Shown: in pieces, positions 44,385 to 52,559 of the stretch | Layout: the number at the start of each line of letters is the position of its first letter | Position numbering within the stretch: the stretch's first letter is position 1 | Assembly: GCA_004293935.1 (NCBI GenBank) | Contig: RDZH01000011.1 | Location: 121,194 to 185,193, forward strand | Reading direction: 5' to 3' | DNA length: 64,000 nucleotides | DNA from: Alphaproteobacteria bacterium | Lineage (GTDB): Bacteria; Pseudomonadota; Alphaproteobacteria; Rickettsiales; UBA998 | Made by a program: the position numbers and the translations under genes | Notes under the pieces: model-generated | The model's database searches: none | What the model was told of the DNA's origin: nothing | What the model saw: the letters and a program-made list of their open reading frames with translations, nothing else

Positions 44385-45852
44385 TCTTTTATTTTGCGGA
44401 CAACTGCATAAGTCCTATAAAAAAACTCTCCTATGGGCGTTCTGCTTCAGCCTAAGCAGCGTGAGTGCATGGCAGGCATGTGCAAGCCCACTCATGCCGC
44501 ATGATGTGCTGGAGCGATCAGCGCAGCATTTGCCGACAATTTTGCGTGCCAAAGAAGGCATTGCCCGACAAGAAGCTGCGGTACTTTCTGCTGAGGGGGC
44601 GTTTGATCCCACACTTGATGGCGATCATGATATTCGTGGCACAGGGTTCTATGACGGACGCTACAGCGCACTGCGTCTGAATCAGCCTATTGCAGATTTT
44701 AATACACGCGTCTATGCCCAATATGGTATCTCAGGGGGGGATTATCCTTCCTATGAAGGCAAATTCCGCACCCAAGATGGTGGGGAAGTCGCGGTTGGTG
44801 CGATTTTCTCATTGCTGCGTGATCGTGATATTGATAGCCGTCGTTTTGCCATTATTGATGAAGAACTCCGCCTTGAAGAATCAAAATTAGCACTCGAACT
44901 TGAACAGATTAATGCGCAACTTGCTGCGATTACATCCTATTGGGGATGGGTATCGCGTGGGCTTGAATATGGCATACGCAAAGATATTTGGCGGCTTGCG
45001 AATAATCGTCAAGATGCCCTCACCACAGAAGTGAATGCAGGGAACAAAGCCCGAATCTTTCTTGTGGAAAACCAGCAAAATATGCTGAAGCGCAAATCCG
45101 CACTGCGCGATGCAAAACGTTCTTGGGTAAGCAGTGCGCAAGATTTATCCTTTTATCATCGTGATGCGGAAGGCACGCCTTTGCTTCCCAATGATGCATC
45201 CTTGCCCAAAGATTTTGATCTCAGTTGGGCGGAGATGGCATGGGAGGCGCATCAAGAATATCATCATGATGAAGGGATTGTCCATCTTGCCAAGGATCTC
45301 ATCACGCGTCGCCCCGATCTCCGCCGTCTTGATGTTCTGGATCGTCGTTTTGACCAAAACCGTAAACTTGCCGAAAATCAAATCCTGCCCAAACTTGATC
45401 TAAGCACCGAAGTTTCACAAGATGTCGGTAATGATCAGCGCATCTATGAGCAAACCGAATCGCGTGTGAAATTGCAGCTCTCCATTCCATTGCAAACGCG
45501 CCAAGCGGAGGGGCGTATCAGGATGGCAGATGCCGATAAACGCATGATCGCATTGGATCGCTCCCGTATGAATGAGCAAATCTTGATTGCCCTGCGCACC
45601 ATCGAGAATGATTTATCCATTGGCAAACAAATGATGCAGATCACGGCGGAAGAAATGCAGGTGGCAGAAGCCCTCTTGCACGCAGAACGGCTGCGCTTTG
45701 AAGATGGTGCAAGCGACTTCTTTTTGCTTAATTTACGGGAAGAAACCTTGGCAGAAGCACGCGTGCGGCACGTTAAAGCCGTAGAACGCTACCTTGTATC
45801 GATGAGTCGCTTTGTGGCAGCGAGCATGTATAAACCTGCATTGGGATTATAA
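44371..45852 (+). CDS. TolC-family outer membrane efflux protein
   Basis: A 493-residue protein with a signal peptide (about 1-40, FCFSLSSVSAWQACAS) and the TolC helical pattern: long amphipathic helices, HLPTILRAKEGIARQEAAVL near the start, DLITRRPDLRRLDVLDRRFDQ-like RRPDL(R) signature near 313, and LPKLDLSTEV. It provides the outer-membrane channel for the ABC/HlyD pair. It starts inside the HlyD gene. A family-1 repeat, a family-2 repeat and a terminator follow. Confidence 0.92.
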   Translation: MLKNNLLFCGQLHKSYKKTLLWAFCFSLSSVSAWQACASPLMPHDVLERSAQHLPTILRAKEGIARQEAAVLSAEGAFDPTLDGDHDIRGTGFYDGRYSALRLNQPIADFNTRVYAQYGISGGDYPSYEGKFRTQDGGEVAVGAIFSLLRDRDIDSRRFAIIDEELRLEESKLALELEQINAQLAAITSYWGWVSRGLEYGIRKDIWRLANNRQDALTTEVNAGNKARIFLVENQQNMLKRKSALRDAKRSWVSSAQDLSFYHRDAEGTPLLPNDASLPKDFDLSWAEMAWEAHQEYHHDEGIVHLAKDLITRRPDLRRLDVLDRRFDQNRKLAENQILPKLDLSTEVSQDVGNDQRIYEQTESRVKLQLSIPLQTRQAEGRIRMADADKRMIALDRSRMNEQILIALRTIENDLSIGKQMMQITAEEMQVAEALLHAERLRFEDGASDFFLLNLREETLAEARVRHVKAVERYLVSMSRFVAASMYKPALGL

Positions 45853-45876
45853 ATAACCTGCGTTTTGCTTATCTTT

Positions 45877-45946
45877 GTCATTCCTGCGAAGGCAGGAATC
45901 CAGTTAGAACCGTTGTTCTTGATGCCTGTCTTGTGCCAAGCATGAC
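45877..45946. repeat. Family-1 core repeat, copy 6
   Basis: GTCATTCCTGCGAAGGCAGG starts the left half; TTGATGCCTGTCTTGTGCCA and AAGCATGAC form the right half. It lies 25 bases downstream of the tolC-like stop. Confidence 0.82.
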
Positions 45947-45967
45947 ACATTGCAATTTTTATTTATC

Positions 45968-46068
45968 TATAGTGCTTCCATTATATAATGGTAAAAGCAC
46001 TATAAATCATAGTGTTATAGTCGTTCTTTGACATAAAAAATGAGACATTTTTTTGTCAAACGACTATA
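45968..46068. repeat. Family-2 paired-hairpin repeat, complete copy
   Basis: First hairpin 45968-46004: TATAGTGCTT with AAGCACTATA, inner CCATTAT/ATAATGG. Second hairpin 46016-46068: TATAGTCGTTCTTTGACA with TGTCAAACGACTATA around AAAAATGAGACATTTTT. The module order is reversed relative to the copy at 25067-25193. Confidence 0.82.
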
Positions 46069-46109
46069 AAAAAAGAGAGATAAGCACTTGCTTAAACTCT
46101 CTTTTTTTT
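46068..46109. terminator. Bidirectional Rho-independent terminator
   Basis: AAAAAAAGAGAG (46068-46079) pairs with CTCTCTTTTTTT (46098-46109) around an inner TAAGCA/TGCTTA hairpin. A-run on one side and T-run on the other serve both the TolC operon and the small gene on the minus strand. Confidence 0.82.
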
Positions 46110-46111
46110 AC

Positions 46112-46315
46112 CTAGATAGCACGCCAATAGCGCGTATCTAAGCCAAAGCTATTCAATTTGGGCGTACCTTCATCTGTACCCCCACCTTTCATCAAAACCT
46201 CTGCTAAATTTTTAGCAATCGGTTTATTATTGAACGTGATTTCCACTATGCCATTGCGCACAGTTGCGTGCAATGAGGGATTATTGATTGCCTGAAACCG
46301 TTGATAGCTCAGCAT
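46112..46315 (-). CDS. 67-residue protein of unknown function
   Basis: A small protein starting MLSYQRFQAINNPSLHATV. Predicted beta strands (GIVEITFNNKPI), a Gly-rich turn (MKGGGTDEGTPK) and a C-terminal aromatic end (DTRYWRAI). No signal peptide and no family recognised. A terminator follows immediately downstream, which supports a real transcription unit. It is separated from argB by about 100 A/T-rich bases. Confidence 0.55.
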   Translation of the reverse strand: MLSYQRFQAINNPSLHATVRNGIVEITFNNKPIAKNLAEVLMKGGGTDEGTPKLNSFGLDTRYWRAI

Positions 46316-46413
46316 AAAAAAAACATCAAAAAGAAAGAACTATATGTTGCATAGCACATATATTGGTGCAATGCAACCAAAAAAAGATATTGGCTATTTT
46401 TTTATACAGGTTC

Positions 46414-47319
46414 TTACGCTACCAGCATCGTACCCGCACCATGATTGGTGAATGTTTCAAGAAGCAATACATGCCGAATACGACCATCTAAAATATGGGC
46501 AGATGCGCCCGTATGCTCAACAGCATGGATGCAGGTTTCAATTTTGGGGATCATCCCCCCTGTAATCACTTTGCTTTTAATCAAGGCACGCGCTTCATCC
46601 GCACTCAATTCACTGATCAATTCTTTTTGCTCATCCAAAACACCCGCAACATCCGTCAACATCATGAGCTTACGCGCCCCTAATGCAGCAGCGATCGCAC
46701 CCGCGACAGTATCCGCATTAATATTATAGGTTGCGCCATCATCCCCCATACCAATGGGCGCAATAACGGGAATCATGCCACAATTTGTCAATTCATGGAC
46801 AATATCAGCATTAATATGAGTTGGCTCACCGACAAAACCTAAATCCAACACTTTTTCGATGTTTGATTCTGGATCACGGGTGGTGCGCGTCAATTTTTGG
46901 GCGCGAATAAGCTGCCCATCCTTGCCAGAAATCCCTACGGCAACGCCCCCCGCCTGATTGATGGAGGTGACAATCTCCTTATTAATCGTTCCCGCAAGCA
47001 CCATTTCCACAATATCAACCGCTGCCTTATCCGTCACACGCAGCCCTTCAATAAACTCGCTTTTGATTTTGAGGCGTTCCAGCATGTTGCCAATTTGCGG
47101 CCCTCCGCCATGCACTACCACGGGCTTGATCCCCACCATTTTCAACAAGACAATATCTTGCGCAAATGTTTCTGATAATTCGGCATCCCCCATCGCATGA
47201 CCGCCATATTTAATCACAAATATCTCACCTGCAAAGCATTTCATGTAGGGCAATGCTTCGGTAATGGTACGCGCAGCGCGCAAAAATGCTTGAGGCTTCG
47301 GGGGAGGACTTTTTTTCAT
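46414..47319 (-). CDS. argB: Acetylglutamate kinase
   Basis: A 301-residue amino acid kinase that phosphorylates N-acetylglutamate in arginine synthesis. Motifs are FVIKYGGHAMGD (Lys of the phosphate site, about 33-44), VVVHGGGPQIGNML (about 64-77), NINADTVAGAIAAAL and MLTDVAGVLD, and GGMIPKIETCIHAVEHTGA near the C-terminus. Length is normal for the arginine-sensitive type. It stands alone here; other arg genes are not in the window. Confidence 0.96.
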   Translation of the reverse strand: MKKSPPPKPQAFLRAARTITEALPYMKCFAGEIFVIKYGGHAMGDAELSETFAQDIVLLKMVGIKPVVVHGGGPQIGNMLERLKIKSEFIEGLRVTDKAAVDIVEMVLAGTINKEIVTSINQAGGVAVGISGKDGQLIRAQKLTRTTRDPESNIEKVLDLGFVGEPTHINADIVHELTNCGMIPVIAPIGMGDDGATYNINADTVAGAIAAALGARKLMMLTDVAGVLDEQKELISELSADEARALIKSKVITGGMIPKIETCIHAVEHTGASAHILDGRIRHVLLLETFTNHGAGTMLVA

Positions 47320-47369
47320 ATCCTCATTTTATAAAATCTTCTGAAGAAGAAGTACAGCAGAAAATGCAC

Positions 47370-47421
47370 ATAGAATCGTTTGACAAAAAAATGTCTCATT
47401 TTCATGTCAAACGACTCTATA
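47370..47421. repeat. Family-2 hairpin (single module)
   Basis: ATAGAATCGTTTGACA pairs with TGTCAAACGACTCTAT around an A/T-rich loop (AAAAATGTCTCATTTT). Only the TCGTTTGACA-type module is present. Upstream of argB. Confidence 0.75.
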
Positions 47422-47430
47422 TGTTGCTAG

Positions 47431-47455
47431 ATTCCTGCCTTACGCCAAGAATGAC
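47431..47455. repeat. Family-1 half repeat (right half only)
   Basis: ATTCCTGCCTTACGCCAAGA followed by ATGAC matches only the right half of the family-1 core. It directly follows the family-2 hairpin, so the two families adjoin here. TGATGCAGAAGTCTC downstream (47467-47481) resembles the outer arm. Confidence 0.65.
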
Positions 47456-47489
47456 GGATTTGCTAATGATGCAGAAGTCTCTATTGCCA

Positions 47490-47738
47490 TTAACGCTCAC
47501 GAGTACCCGTTTGTTTTTCTGGCACAGGCGTACACATAGGAGGGCTAGCATTTGCCACTTCCTCCCCGCCTTCTATTGACGCAAATCCAGCACATCCATT
47601 CGATCTCAAGCAGCCTCTAATTACTGATGGATTATTAGCATATTCCTCCTGACATTTTGCCAACATCCTAGCACAACGTTCTCGTTCCGTTTCCCTTCTC
47701 CGAGGTTTCTGTGCTACGTCATTATTTTCTTCGCTCAT
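47490..47738 (-). CDS. Five-cysteine mini-protein, paralogue A
   Basis: An 82-residue protein starting MSEENNDVAQ at ATG 47738, six bases after GGAG. Five cysteines are spaced C-x6-C-x13-C-x5-C-x19-C, and a conserved GGEEVA...PPMCTP...EKQTG tail is shared with the neighbour at 47789-48010. The first half is Arg/Glu-rich and helical. No signal peptide, membrane segment or double-glycine leader is evident. Not recognised. The spacing recalls helical-hairpin CHCH-like or zinc-binding mini-proteins, but this is only a resemblance. Confidence 0.7.
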   Translation of the reverse strand: MSEENNDVAQKPRRRETERERCARMLAKCQEEYANNPSVIRGCLRSNGCAGFASIEGGEEVANASPPMCTPVPEKQTGTRER

Positions 47739-47788
47739 ATTCTTCTCCAATGTTCGCTATTTGTAAATGTTATCATGTGCAATGGATA

Positions 47789-48010
47789 TTATCTCTCACG
47801 ACCTGTTTGTTTTTCTGACGGAGGCGTACACATAGGAGGGTTAGCACTTGCCACTTCCTCTCCGCCTTGTACCGAAGCCAAAGGACATCCTCTTGCTGCC
47901 ATACACCTTTCAAATTCTTTGTAACTATCAGTTATGTTCCGACACACTGTCACATTCTTAGAACAATTCGGTTTTTCTCTCCGTGCTATATCATTATTTT
48001 CTTCACTCAT
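47789..48010 (-). CDS. Five-cysteine mini-protein, paralogue B
   Basis: A 73-residue tandem paralogue of the gene at 47490-47738, starting MSEENNDIAR (ATG 48010, GGAG six bases upstream). Cysteine spacing is C-x6-C-x12-C-x5-C-x18-C, nearly the same as its neighbour. The tail GGEEVASANPPMCTPPSEKQ is also shared, while the N-terminal helix has diverged. Conservation of the cysteines and of both ends against a variable middle suggests selection. Fifty bases separate the two genes. The gap 48011-48283 upstream holds no gene that I can support. Confidence 0.7.
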   Translation of the reverse strand: MSEENNDIARREKPNCSKNVTVCRNITDSYKEFERCMAARGCPLASVQGGEEVASANPPMCTPPSEKQTGRER

Positions 48011-48283
48011 ATTATTCTCCAATAAGTTATGTGTAAGTGTTATTATACCCCATGATACTTCTCACAGGATTGCTTCCATATATTGAATATACAGATAAAA
48101 TGTGACAAAAATATGACAACTGCAGTAAATAATAAATATATTGCGCTTTAACTATTGGTTAGTAATTTATTTTCATAAATAAAAACCACCTATATTCATT
48201 ATGATCACAAAGCTATAGGCGTATAAAACCCCCATCTACCAAATGTCATAAAAATTTCACACAATAATAATGCAAGTAGTTGT

Positions 48284-48934
48284 ATGATACTATCTATGAA
48301 TAGATCAGATACATTATTACTTGCAAAAGAACGCACATCAACAGATGCGGTGAATCCTGCGTCTACCACCATTGCACCTGATAGCAACCCGATCAATGCT
48401 GAGAATGCATTGAATTTGGTTGGAAACTTAGTGCAGCAATGGGACCCTGTGCGTAACGTCACAGAAACCCTGAATAAAATTCCGGGCGCACAAGATATAG
48501 CCAAGCACGTAGACCCGATACGGCAAGAGTTCGTCCAAACCGTGGATAAAAAAACAGAACCAGCGCGATCCAAACTTTTGACATGGTATCAACAAAACAT
48601 TGAACCGCACATTACCCGCGCATATAATGTTGTGTCCCCTGCATTAGATGCCGTGGGTGGCGGTATTGCTTCATTGGTGGGAAAACTTCCGCAAGAAATG
48701 CAACAATTTGTTCTTGATCGTATCCCCATGCCGAGTTTTGTTCGCGCCCCCGTGGAAAAAAGAACTAAAGAGATTCTTGCACAACAAGCAGTGGCATCGC
48801 AATCTTCGACTCCTGCTGCATCACCAACAACGCACGAACCAACTAAGGAAGGAAAAGTTGAAGTTGCGCCTCCTCCGCCAACCCCAACCGTTGCAACCGA
48901 GCGTACCCGTACCACCTCACCTTCTCTCACCTAA
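48284..48934 (+). CDS. 216-residue protein of unknown function
   Basis: Not recognised. Helical N-terminal 150 residues with repeated turns (NLVQQWDPVRNVTETLNKIP, then KHVDPIRQEFVQTVDKKTEP). A short Gly/Ala stretch (DAVGGGIASLVGKLP) could touch a membrane. The tail is Ser/Thr/Pro-rich and disordered (PPPPTPTVATERT). There is no ribosome site of note before ATG 48284; ATG 48296 is an alternative. It precedes the 653-residue gene by 32 bases and is likely co-transcribed. Confidence 0.65.
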   Translation: MILSMNRSDTLLLAKERTSTDAVNPASTTIAPDSNPINAENALNLVGNLVQQWDPVRNVTETLNKIPGAQDIAKHVDPIRQEFVQTVDKKTEPARSKLLTWYQQNIEPHITRAYNVVSPALDAVGGGIASLVGKLPQEMQQFVLDRIPMPSFVRAPVEKRTKEILAQQAVASQSSTPAASPTTHEPTKEGKVEVAPPPPTPTVATERTRTTSPSLT

Positions 48935-48966
48935 TCACTCATTACCCCCACAATCAGGTAATCGCT

Positions 48967-50928
48967 ATGACGAATAATATTCTTACCATGACCCCACAAG
49001 AAATCAACGTAACGGCATTGAGTATTATCAATAACTCGTTACAACAAAATGGTATGCAAGGGGGTATTGAGGGTGTTCTTAGCAAGGTACGAGGCGCAGA
49101 AAATATTAACTTCGGATTGATTAACCCAGGTGCTGAATTAACACAACATGTCTCAAACTTAGCAAGCAATTATGGCATTCCTTGGCATGGCACTCCTTCA
49201 CAAACGCTGCAAGTCGCATTGCAGGGGGAATTTGCTCAACATGCGAGTATGAAATTACATGAATCAGTTCATAAAGTGGCAAACGCCAATCCAACACTTG
49301 CAGGAGAAGCACTCTCCAACGCTATTGCAAACGATTATATGCAAACCATGCAAGGAGATAATTTAACAGCAAGATATATGGGCTTTGTTAATGATATTGT
49401 GAAGTACGCTAATAGCAAAGCTCCTCTCAATTTACCGACAATCAGCATTGATATGTTACGTCAACCGCTGCAACAGCAACTTGTCTCTATGGTTCCACAA
49501 ACACGTGAGGTTGCACAAGCACCCGCTGCGCCAGTACCAGAACCAACGCCAGCTCCCGTTGCACAAAAGCCAACGCAAGCACCTGCTGCGCCTGCCGCTC
49601 AAACACCTGCTGCGCCTGCCGCTCAAACACCTGCTCCCGCTGCGCCACAACCAAAACCTGCTGCGCCAGAACCAACACCAGCACCCGCCGCTCCCGCTAC
49701 ACAAAAGCCAGCTCCCGCTGCACCAGCACCGCAACCACAGCCAACGCCAGCTCCCGCTGCGCAAAAGTCAGTACCCGCTGCACCTGCACCACAATCAACA
49801 TCAGAACTCGCTGTGCCACAACCACAGCCAACCGCCCCAACAACGCAATTAGTGAGTCATCGCACACAAACTACCACGACTCCACAACCAACTACAACAC
49901 CATCCACAACAACTACCACTCCAACAACTACCACTCCAACAACTACCACTCCATCCACATCAACCAACCCCCCCCCTCCAGCAACACGCCCACTCAGTGA
50001 TGAAAATGGCAATAATATCTTACGCTCCATGCGTGATTCCAATTTTTTCAAATCTGATAGCGAATTCAATGCTGTGCGCACTGCGCTTGATCGTGGCATC
50101 AACAGAAAAGATGAGTCATTCTTTGGCAGTATTTTTGATAATATTGGAGGGATTCTGAAATCTATCTTCTCATTCTTTATGAATATGTTCACGGGTGCAG
50201 GGCAAGGAAAAGATTTTAGCGAATTAGCAGCCAATGGTGATGGCGGTTATAGCAGCATGTCAAAAACAGGCAAACAAATGCACGCGACGCTCAAAACCAT
50301 CCATGCCATGAGTCCTGAAGAAATGGGCTATAGTGACCCACAAACCAAAGTGACTGGGAAGGATTTAGTGGAAGCCAGAGCGCACCGTCAAGAAGTGATA
50401 CGGGCAGCGAACGATCCCATTTTGCGCGATCGCGATGACCCAAAAGCACCACGTCGCACCCCGAATACTGAAGAAATTGAAGCAGCCAAACAACGATTGG
50501 AAGATGCAAGGCAACGTTCCGATGCGTTTGATCAAGCATTCAAACAACGCCATGGCATCACTGTGGAAACTGCCGTTGAACGCTTTCAAGAACGCAAACA
50601 AGAAATCATGTATGCCACTGCCGAACAATTAGGCATAGAAGCGCGGGCAAATGGCTTAAAAGATACTCCCTCAGCGCGTGAACTCTTAGATTTCTTTTAC
50701 AACAAAACACCACCTGCAACCCTCCATCCTGATCGCATTCGGAATACCCCATCTGAAGAACGTGGGAATACACGGCAATCAAGCCAAGAACTTTCGCTCG
50801 GCACAAACCCCACGAAAGAACTTTCCATTGGAACATGCAATGAGCAAACCAATGGCACACATGTGACCCCAAACCCTACACCTCGCGTGCAACGTGGTTC
50901 ATCTTCAGAACTAAGCATTGGTGGATAA
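48967..50928 (+). CDS. 653-residue protein with Pro/Ala and Thr/Pro repeats and a terminal ELSIG triplet
   Basis: Not recognised. Residues 1-170 form a helical domain. About 178-345 is a disordered linker of Pro/Ala/Gln/Thr with tandem 8-residue (PAAPAAQT) and 5-residue (TTTPT) units. About 345-420 contains a hydrophobic segment near 395-410 (GGILKSIFSFFMNMFTG). The remainder is charged and helical (EIEAAKQRLEDARQRSDAFD). The last 50 residues carry three related motifs: ELSLG, ELSIG, ELSIG. No signal peptide. The two-domain-with-linker form and repeated C-terminal peptide look like a scaffold or effector protein. AGGTAA precedes ATG 48967. Confidence 0.75.
   Translation: MTNNILTMTPQEINVTALSIINNSLQQNGMQGGIEGVLSKVRGAENINFGLINPGAELTQHVSNLASNYGIPWHGTPSQTLQVALQGEFAQHASMKLHESVHKVANANPTLAGEALSNAIANDYMQTMQGDNLTARYMGFVNDIVKYANSKAPLNLPTISIDMLRQPLQQQLVSMVPQTREVAQAPAAPVPEPTPAPVAQKPTQAPAAPAAQTPAAPAAQTPAPAAPQPKPAAPEPTPAPAAPATQKPAPAAPAPQPQPTPAPAAQKSVPAAPAPQSTSELAVPQPQPTAPTTQLVSHRTQTTTTPQPTTTPSTTTTTPTTTTPTTTTPSTSTNPPPPATRPLSDENGNNILRSMRDSNFFKSDSEFNAVRTALDRGINRKDESFFGSIFDNIGGILKSIFSFFMNMFTGAGQGKDFSELAANGDGGYSSMSKTGKQMHATLKTIHAMSPEEMGYSDPQTKVTGKDLVEARAHRQEVIRAANDPILRDRDDPKAPRRTPNTEEIEAAKQRLEDARQRSDAFDQAFKQRHGITVETAVERFQERKQEIMYATAEQLGIEARANGLKDTPSARELLDFFYNKTPPATLHPDRIRNTPSEERGNTRQSSQELSLGTNPTKELSIGTCNEQTNGTHVTPNPTPRVQRGSSSELSIGG
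49590..49951 (+). repeat. Coding tandem repeats (PAAPAAQT and TTTPT units)
   Basis: Two near-identical 24-bp units (PAAPAAQT) lie near 49590-49637, and three 15-bp units (TTTPT) near 49907-49951. Between them the linker is more degenerate. All are multiples of three, so length changes keep the frame. Confidence 0.75.
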
Positions 50929-50952
50929 TGCATCTTTTTTGCTTATCAACTT

Positions 50953-51022
50953 GTCATGCTTGGCACAAGGCAGGAGTCCAGTCAAAAGCATTGTTCTGGA
51001 TGCCTGCCTACGCAGGCATGAC
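50953..51022. repeat. Family-1 core repeat, copy 7
   Basis: GTCATGCTTGGCACAAGGCA begins the left half and GGATGCCTGCCTACGCAGGC with ATGAC ends the right. It lies between the convergent 653-residue gene and the M48 protease gene, 24 bases after the former's stop. Confidence 0.82.
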
Positions 51023-51138
51023 TGGTTTTATACTTTATTCATACAAAACAACTGTTTATGATTTTTCTTATCCAAAAATGAGGTCACTTATCCACCTAAG
51101 TTTTGTATAAATAAACCTTGCAACCCGTAACGCACATT

Positions 51139-52497
51139 CTAGCGCGTGCGTTCTTTGGGGTCTTCCATCGTTTTCGCAAGCAAGCGTAAATCTTCCATGC
51201 GGATTCCTTCAGGGCTATAGGCATCAATATAACGCTCTGAATTCTCCAAGCGTAGCAATAATTCTTCCTTGTCATGGTTCAGTGCAGCAAGCTCCGCAAG
51301 GGATAATTCCGCCATACCTATATCCCCCTCAGTTCCATAGATTTGTGCTAATAATCGCCATGATTGATGGTACGTCGGATCAATGCGTACAGAACGTGTC
51401 AATAATTTTTTCGCTTCCCCGTAGGCAGGTTTGCCCGTTGCTACCAACATTTTGGCATAATCACTCGCAATCAGCGCGTTATCGGGGGCATTGTCATGCG
51501 CCCGCTTATAAAGCTGCGCTGCCTTTTGCATATCCCCCGCATCAGCAAGCACATGCCCAAATAATTCATTCAAAAAAGGATCATCGGGATGTTCTTCCAC
51601 CAACGATTGCGCTTCCCGCTGTGCCTCACTAAGATAGGATGATCGCGCATAGGAAATCGCACGCGCCATACGTGCAGGCACGCTCACATCGCTTAGCGGA
51701 TAGTTTTGCATCACTTCCGCATGATCCAACAAAAACCCTGCTAGTTTGGCGCGCACCCGTTGATGACGCATCGTCACCTCTGATGAGAGTTTTTTTCCCA
51801 CATGCGTGGTGGTAGTGCGATGATTACGTATATGCGTAATCCGATCCTGCGACAAAGGGTGTGATCGGTTATAATGATCCGCATCGGGGGAGACATGCAG
51901 CTTTTCATCTTGGCGCAACCGTTCAAACATGCGTAACATCCCCTCTGAATCAAGCCCCATCGCATCAAAATAACCAAGTGCTGCCTGATCCGCTGCACGC
52001 TCATTGGTACGTGTATGGGCAAGCATGGTGCGCATCGACATATGCGACGCAGAAGAAAGAATACCGATTCCAGCATCCGCCCCTCCGACTGCCACGGCTG
52101 CCGCCCCCAACACATAGGTTATCAATGCTTGTATATAGTGCTGATCCGCATAGATGCTCCCTCGAATCAAATGCCCCCCCGTAATATGCCCTGTTTCATG
52201 CGCAATCACTCCCAACAACATTTCGGGCGTGCGTGCTTCGGCAATCAGTCCTGTATGCAGAAAGATATTACTCCCCCCCGCCACAAAGGCATTGATAGAA
52301 GGACGATTCACTACAAACATCCGCACTTGTTCTGGTGAAAGCCCTGCTGCATAAAATACAGGTTGTGATAAAGAGCGAAGATACGCCTCCATTTCAGCAT
52401 CACGAATCAAGGAGGCATGGGCAGGGGCGCAGATAAGCATCGCGCATATTCCCGCCACACCAACAAACCATTTGCTTTTTTGCCACAACCATCTCAT
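51139..52497 (-). CDS. Periplasmic M48 zinc metalloprotease with TPR repeats (BepA/YfgC-like)
   Basis: A 452-residue exported protease/chaperone. The signal peptide starts MRWLWQKSKWF at ATG 52497 (GAAGG upstream) and ends near APAHA. The zinc motif HETGH (about residue 111), with a downstream Glu in ERAADQAALGYFDAMG, marks peptidase M48. The C-terminal half (about 270-440) contains TPR-like helices (LFGHVLADAGDMQKAAQLYK, QSWRLLAQIYGTEGD). BepA-type proteins survey outer-membrane protein assembly. It is divergent from the aminotransferase gene. Confidence 0.93.
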   Translation of the reverse strand: MRWLWQKSKWFVGVAGICAMLICAPAHASLIRDAEMEAYLRSLSQPVFYAAGLSPEQVRMFVVNRPSINAFVAGGSNIFLHTGLIAEARTPEMLLGVIAHETGHITGGHLIRGSIYADQHYIQALITYVLGAAAVAVGGADAGIGILSSASHMSMRTMLAHTRTNERAADQAALGYFDAMGLDSEGMLRMFERLRQDEKLHVSPDADHYNRSHPLSQDRITHIRNHRTTTTHVGKKLSSEVTMRHQRVRAKLAGFLLDHAEVMQNYPLSDVSVPARMARAISYARSSYLSEAQREAQSLVEEHPDDPFLNELFGHVLADAGDMQKAAQLYKRAHDNAPDNALIASDYAKMLVATGKPAYGEAKKLLTRSVRIDPTYHQSWRLLAQIYGTEGDIGMAELSLAELAALNHDKEELLLRLENSERYIDAYSPEGIRMEDLRLLAKTMEDPKERTR

Positions 52498-52559
52498 AAT
52501 GCACGCCTTCAATTTTATCAAAATATACGCGATTTTTACGCGCTCTACAAGGAAAGAAC

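Noticed and set aside
49456..50234. Minus-strand frames opposite the Pro/Ala and Thr/Pro repeats
   Set aside because: They translate to Val/Gly/Trp/Cys low-complexity sequence caused by the repeats on the other strand.
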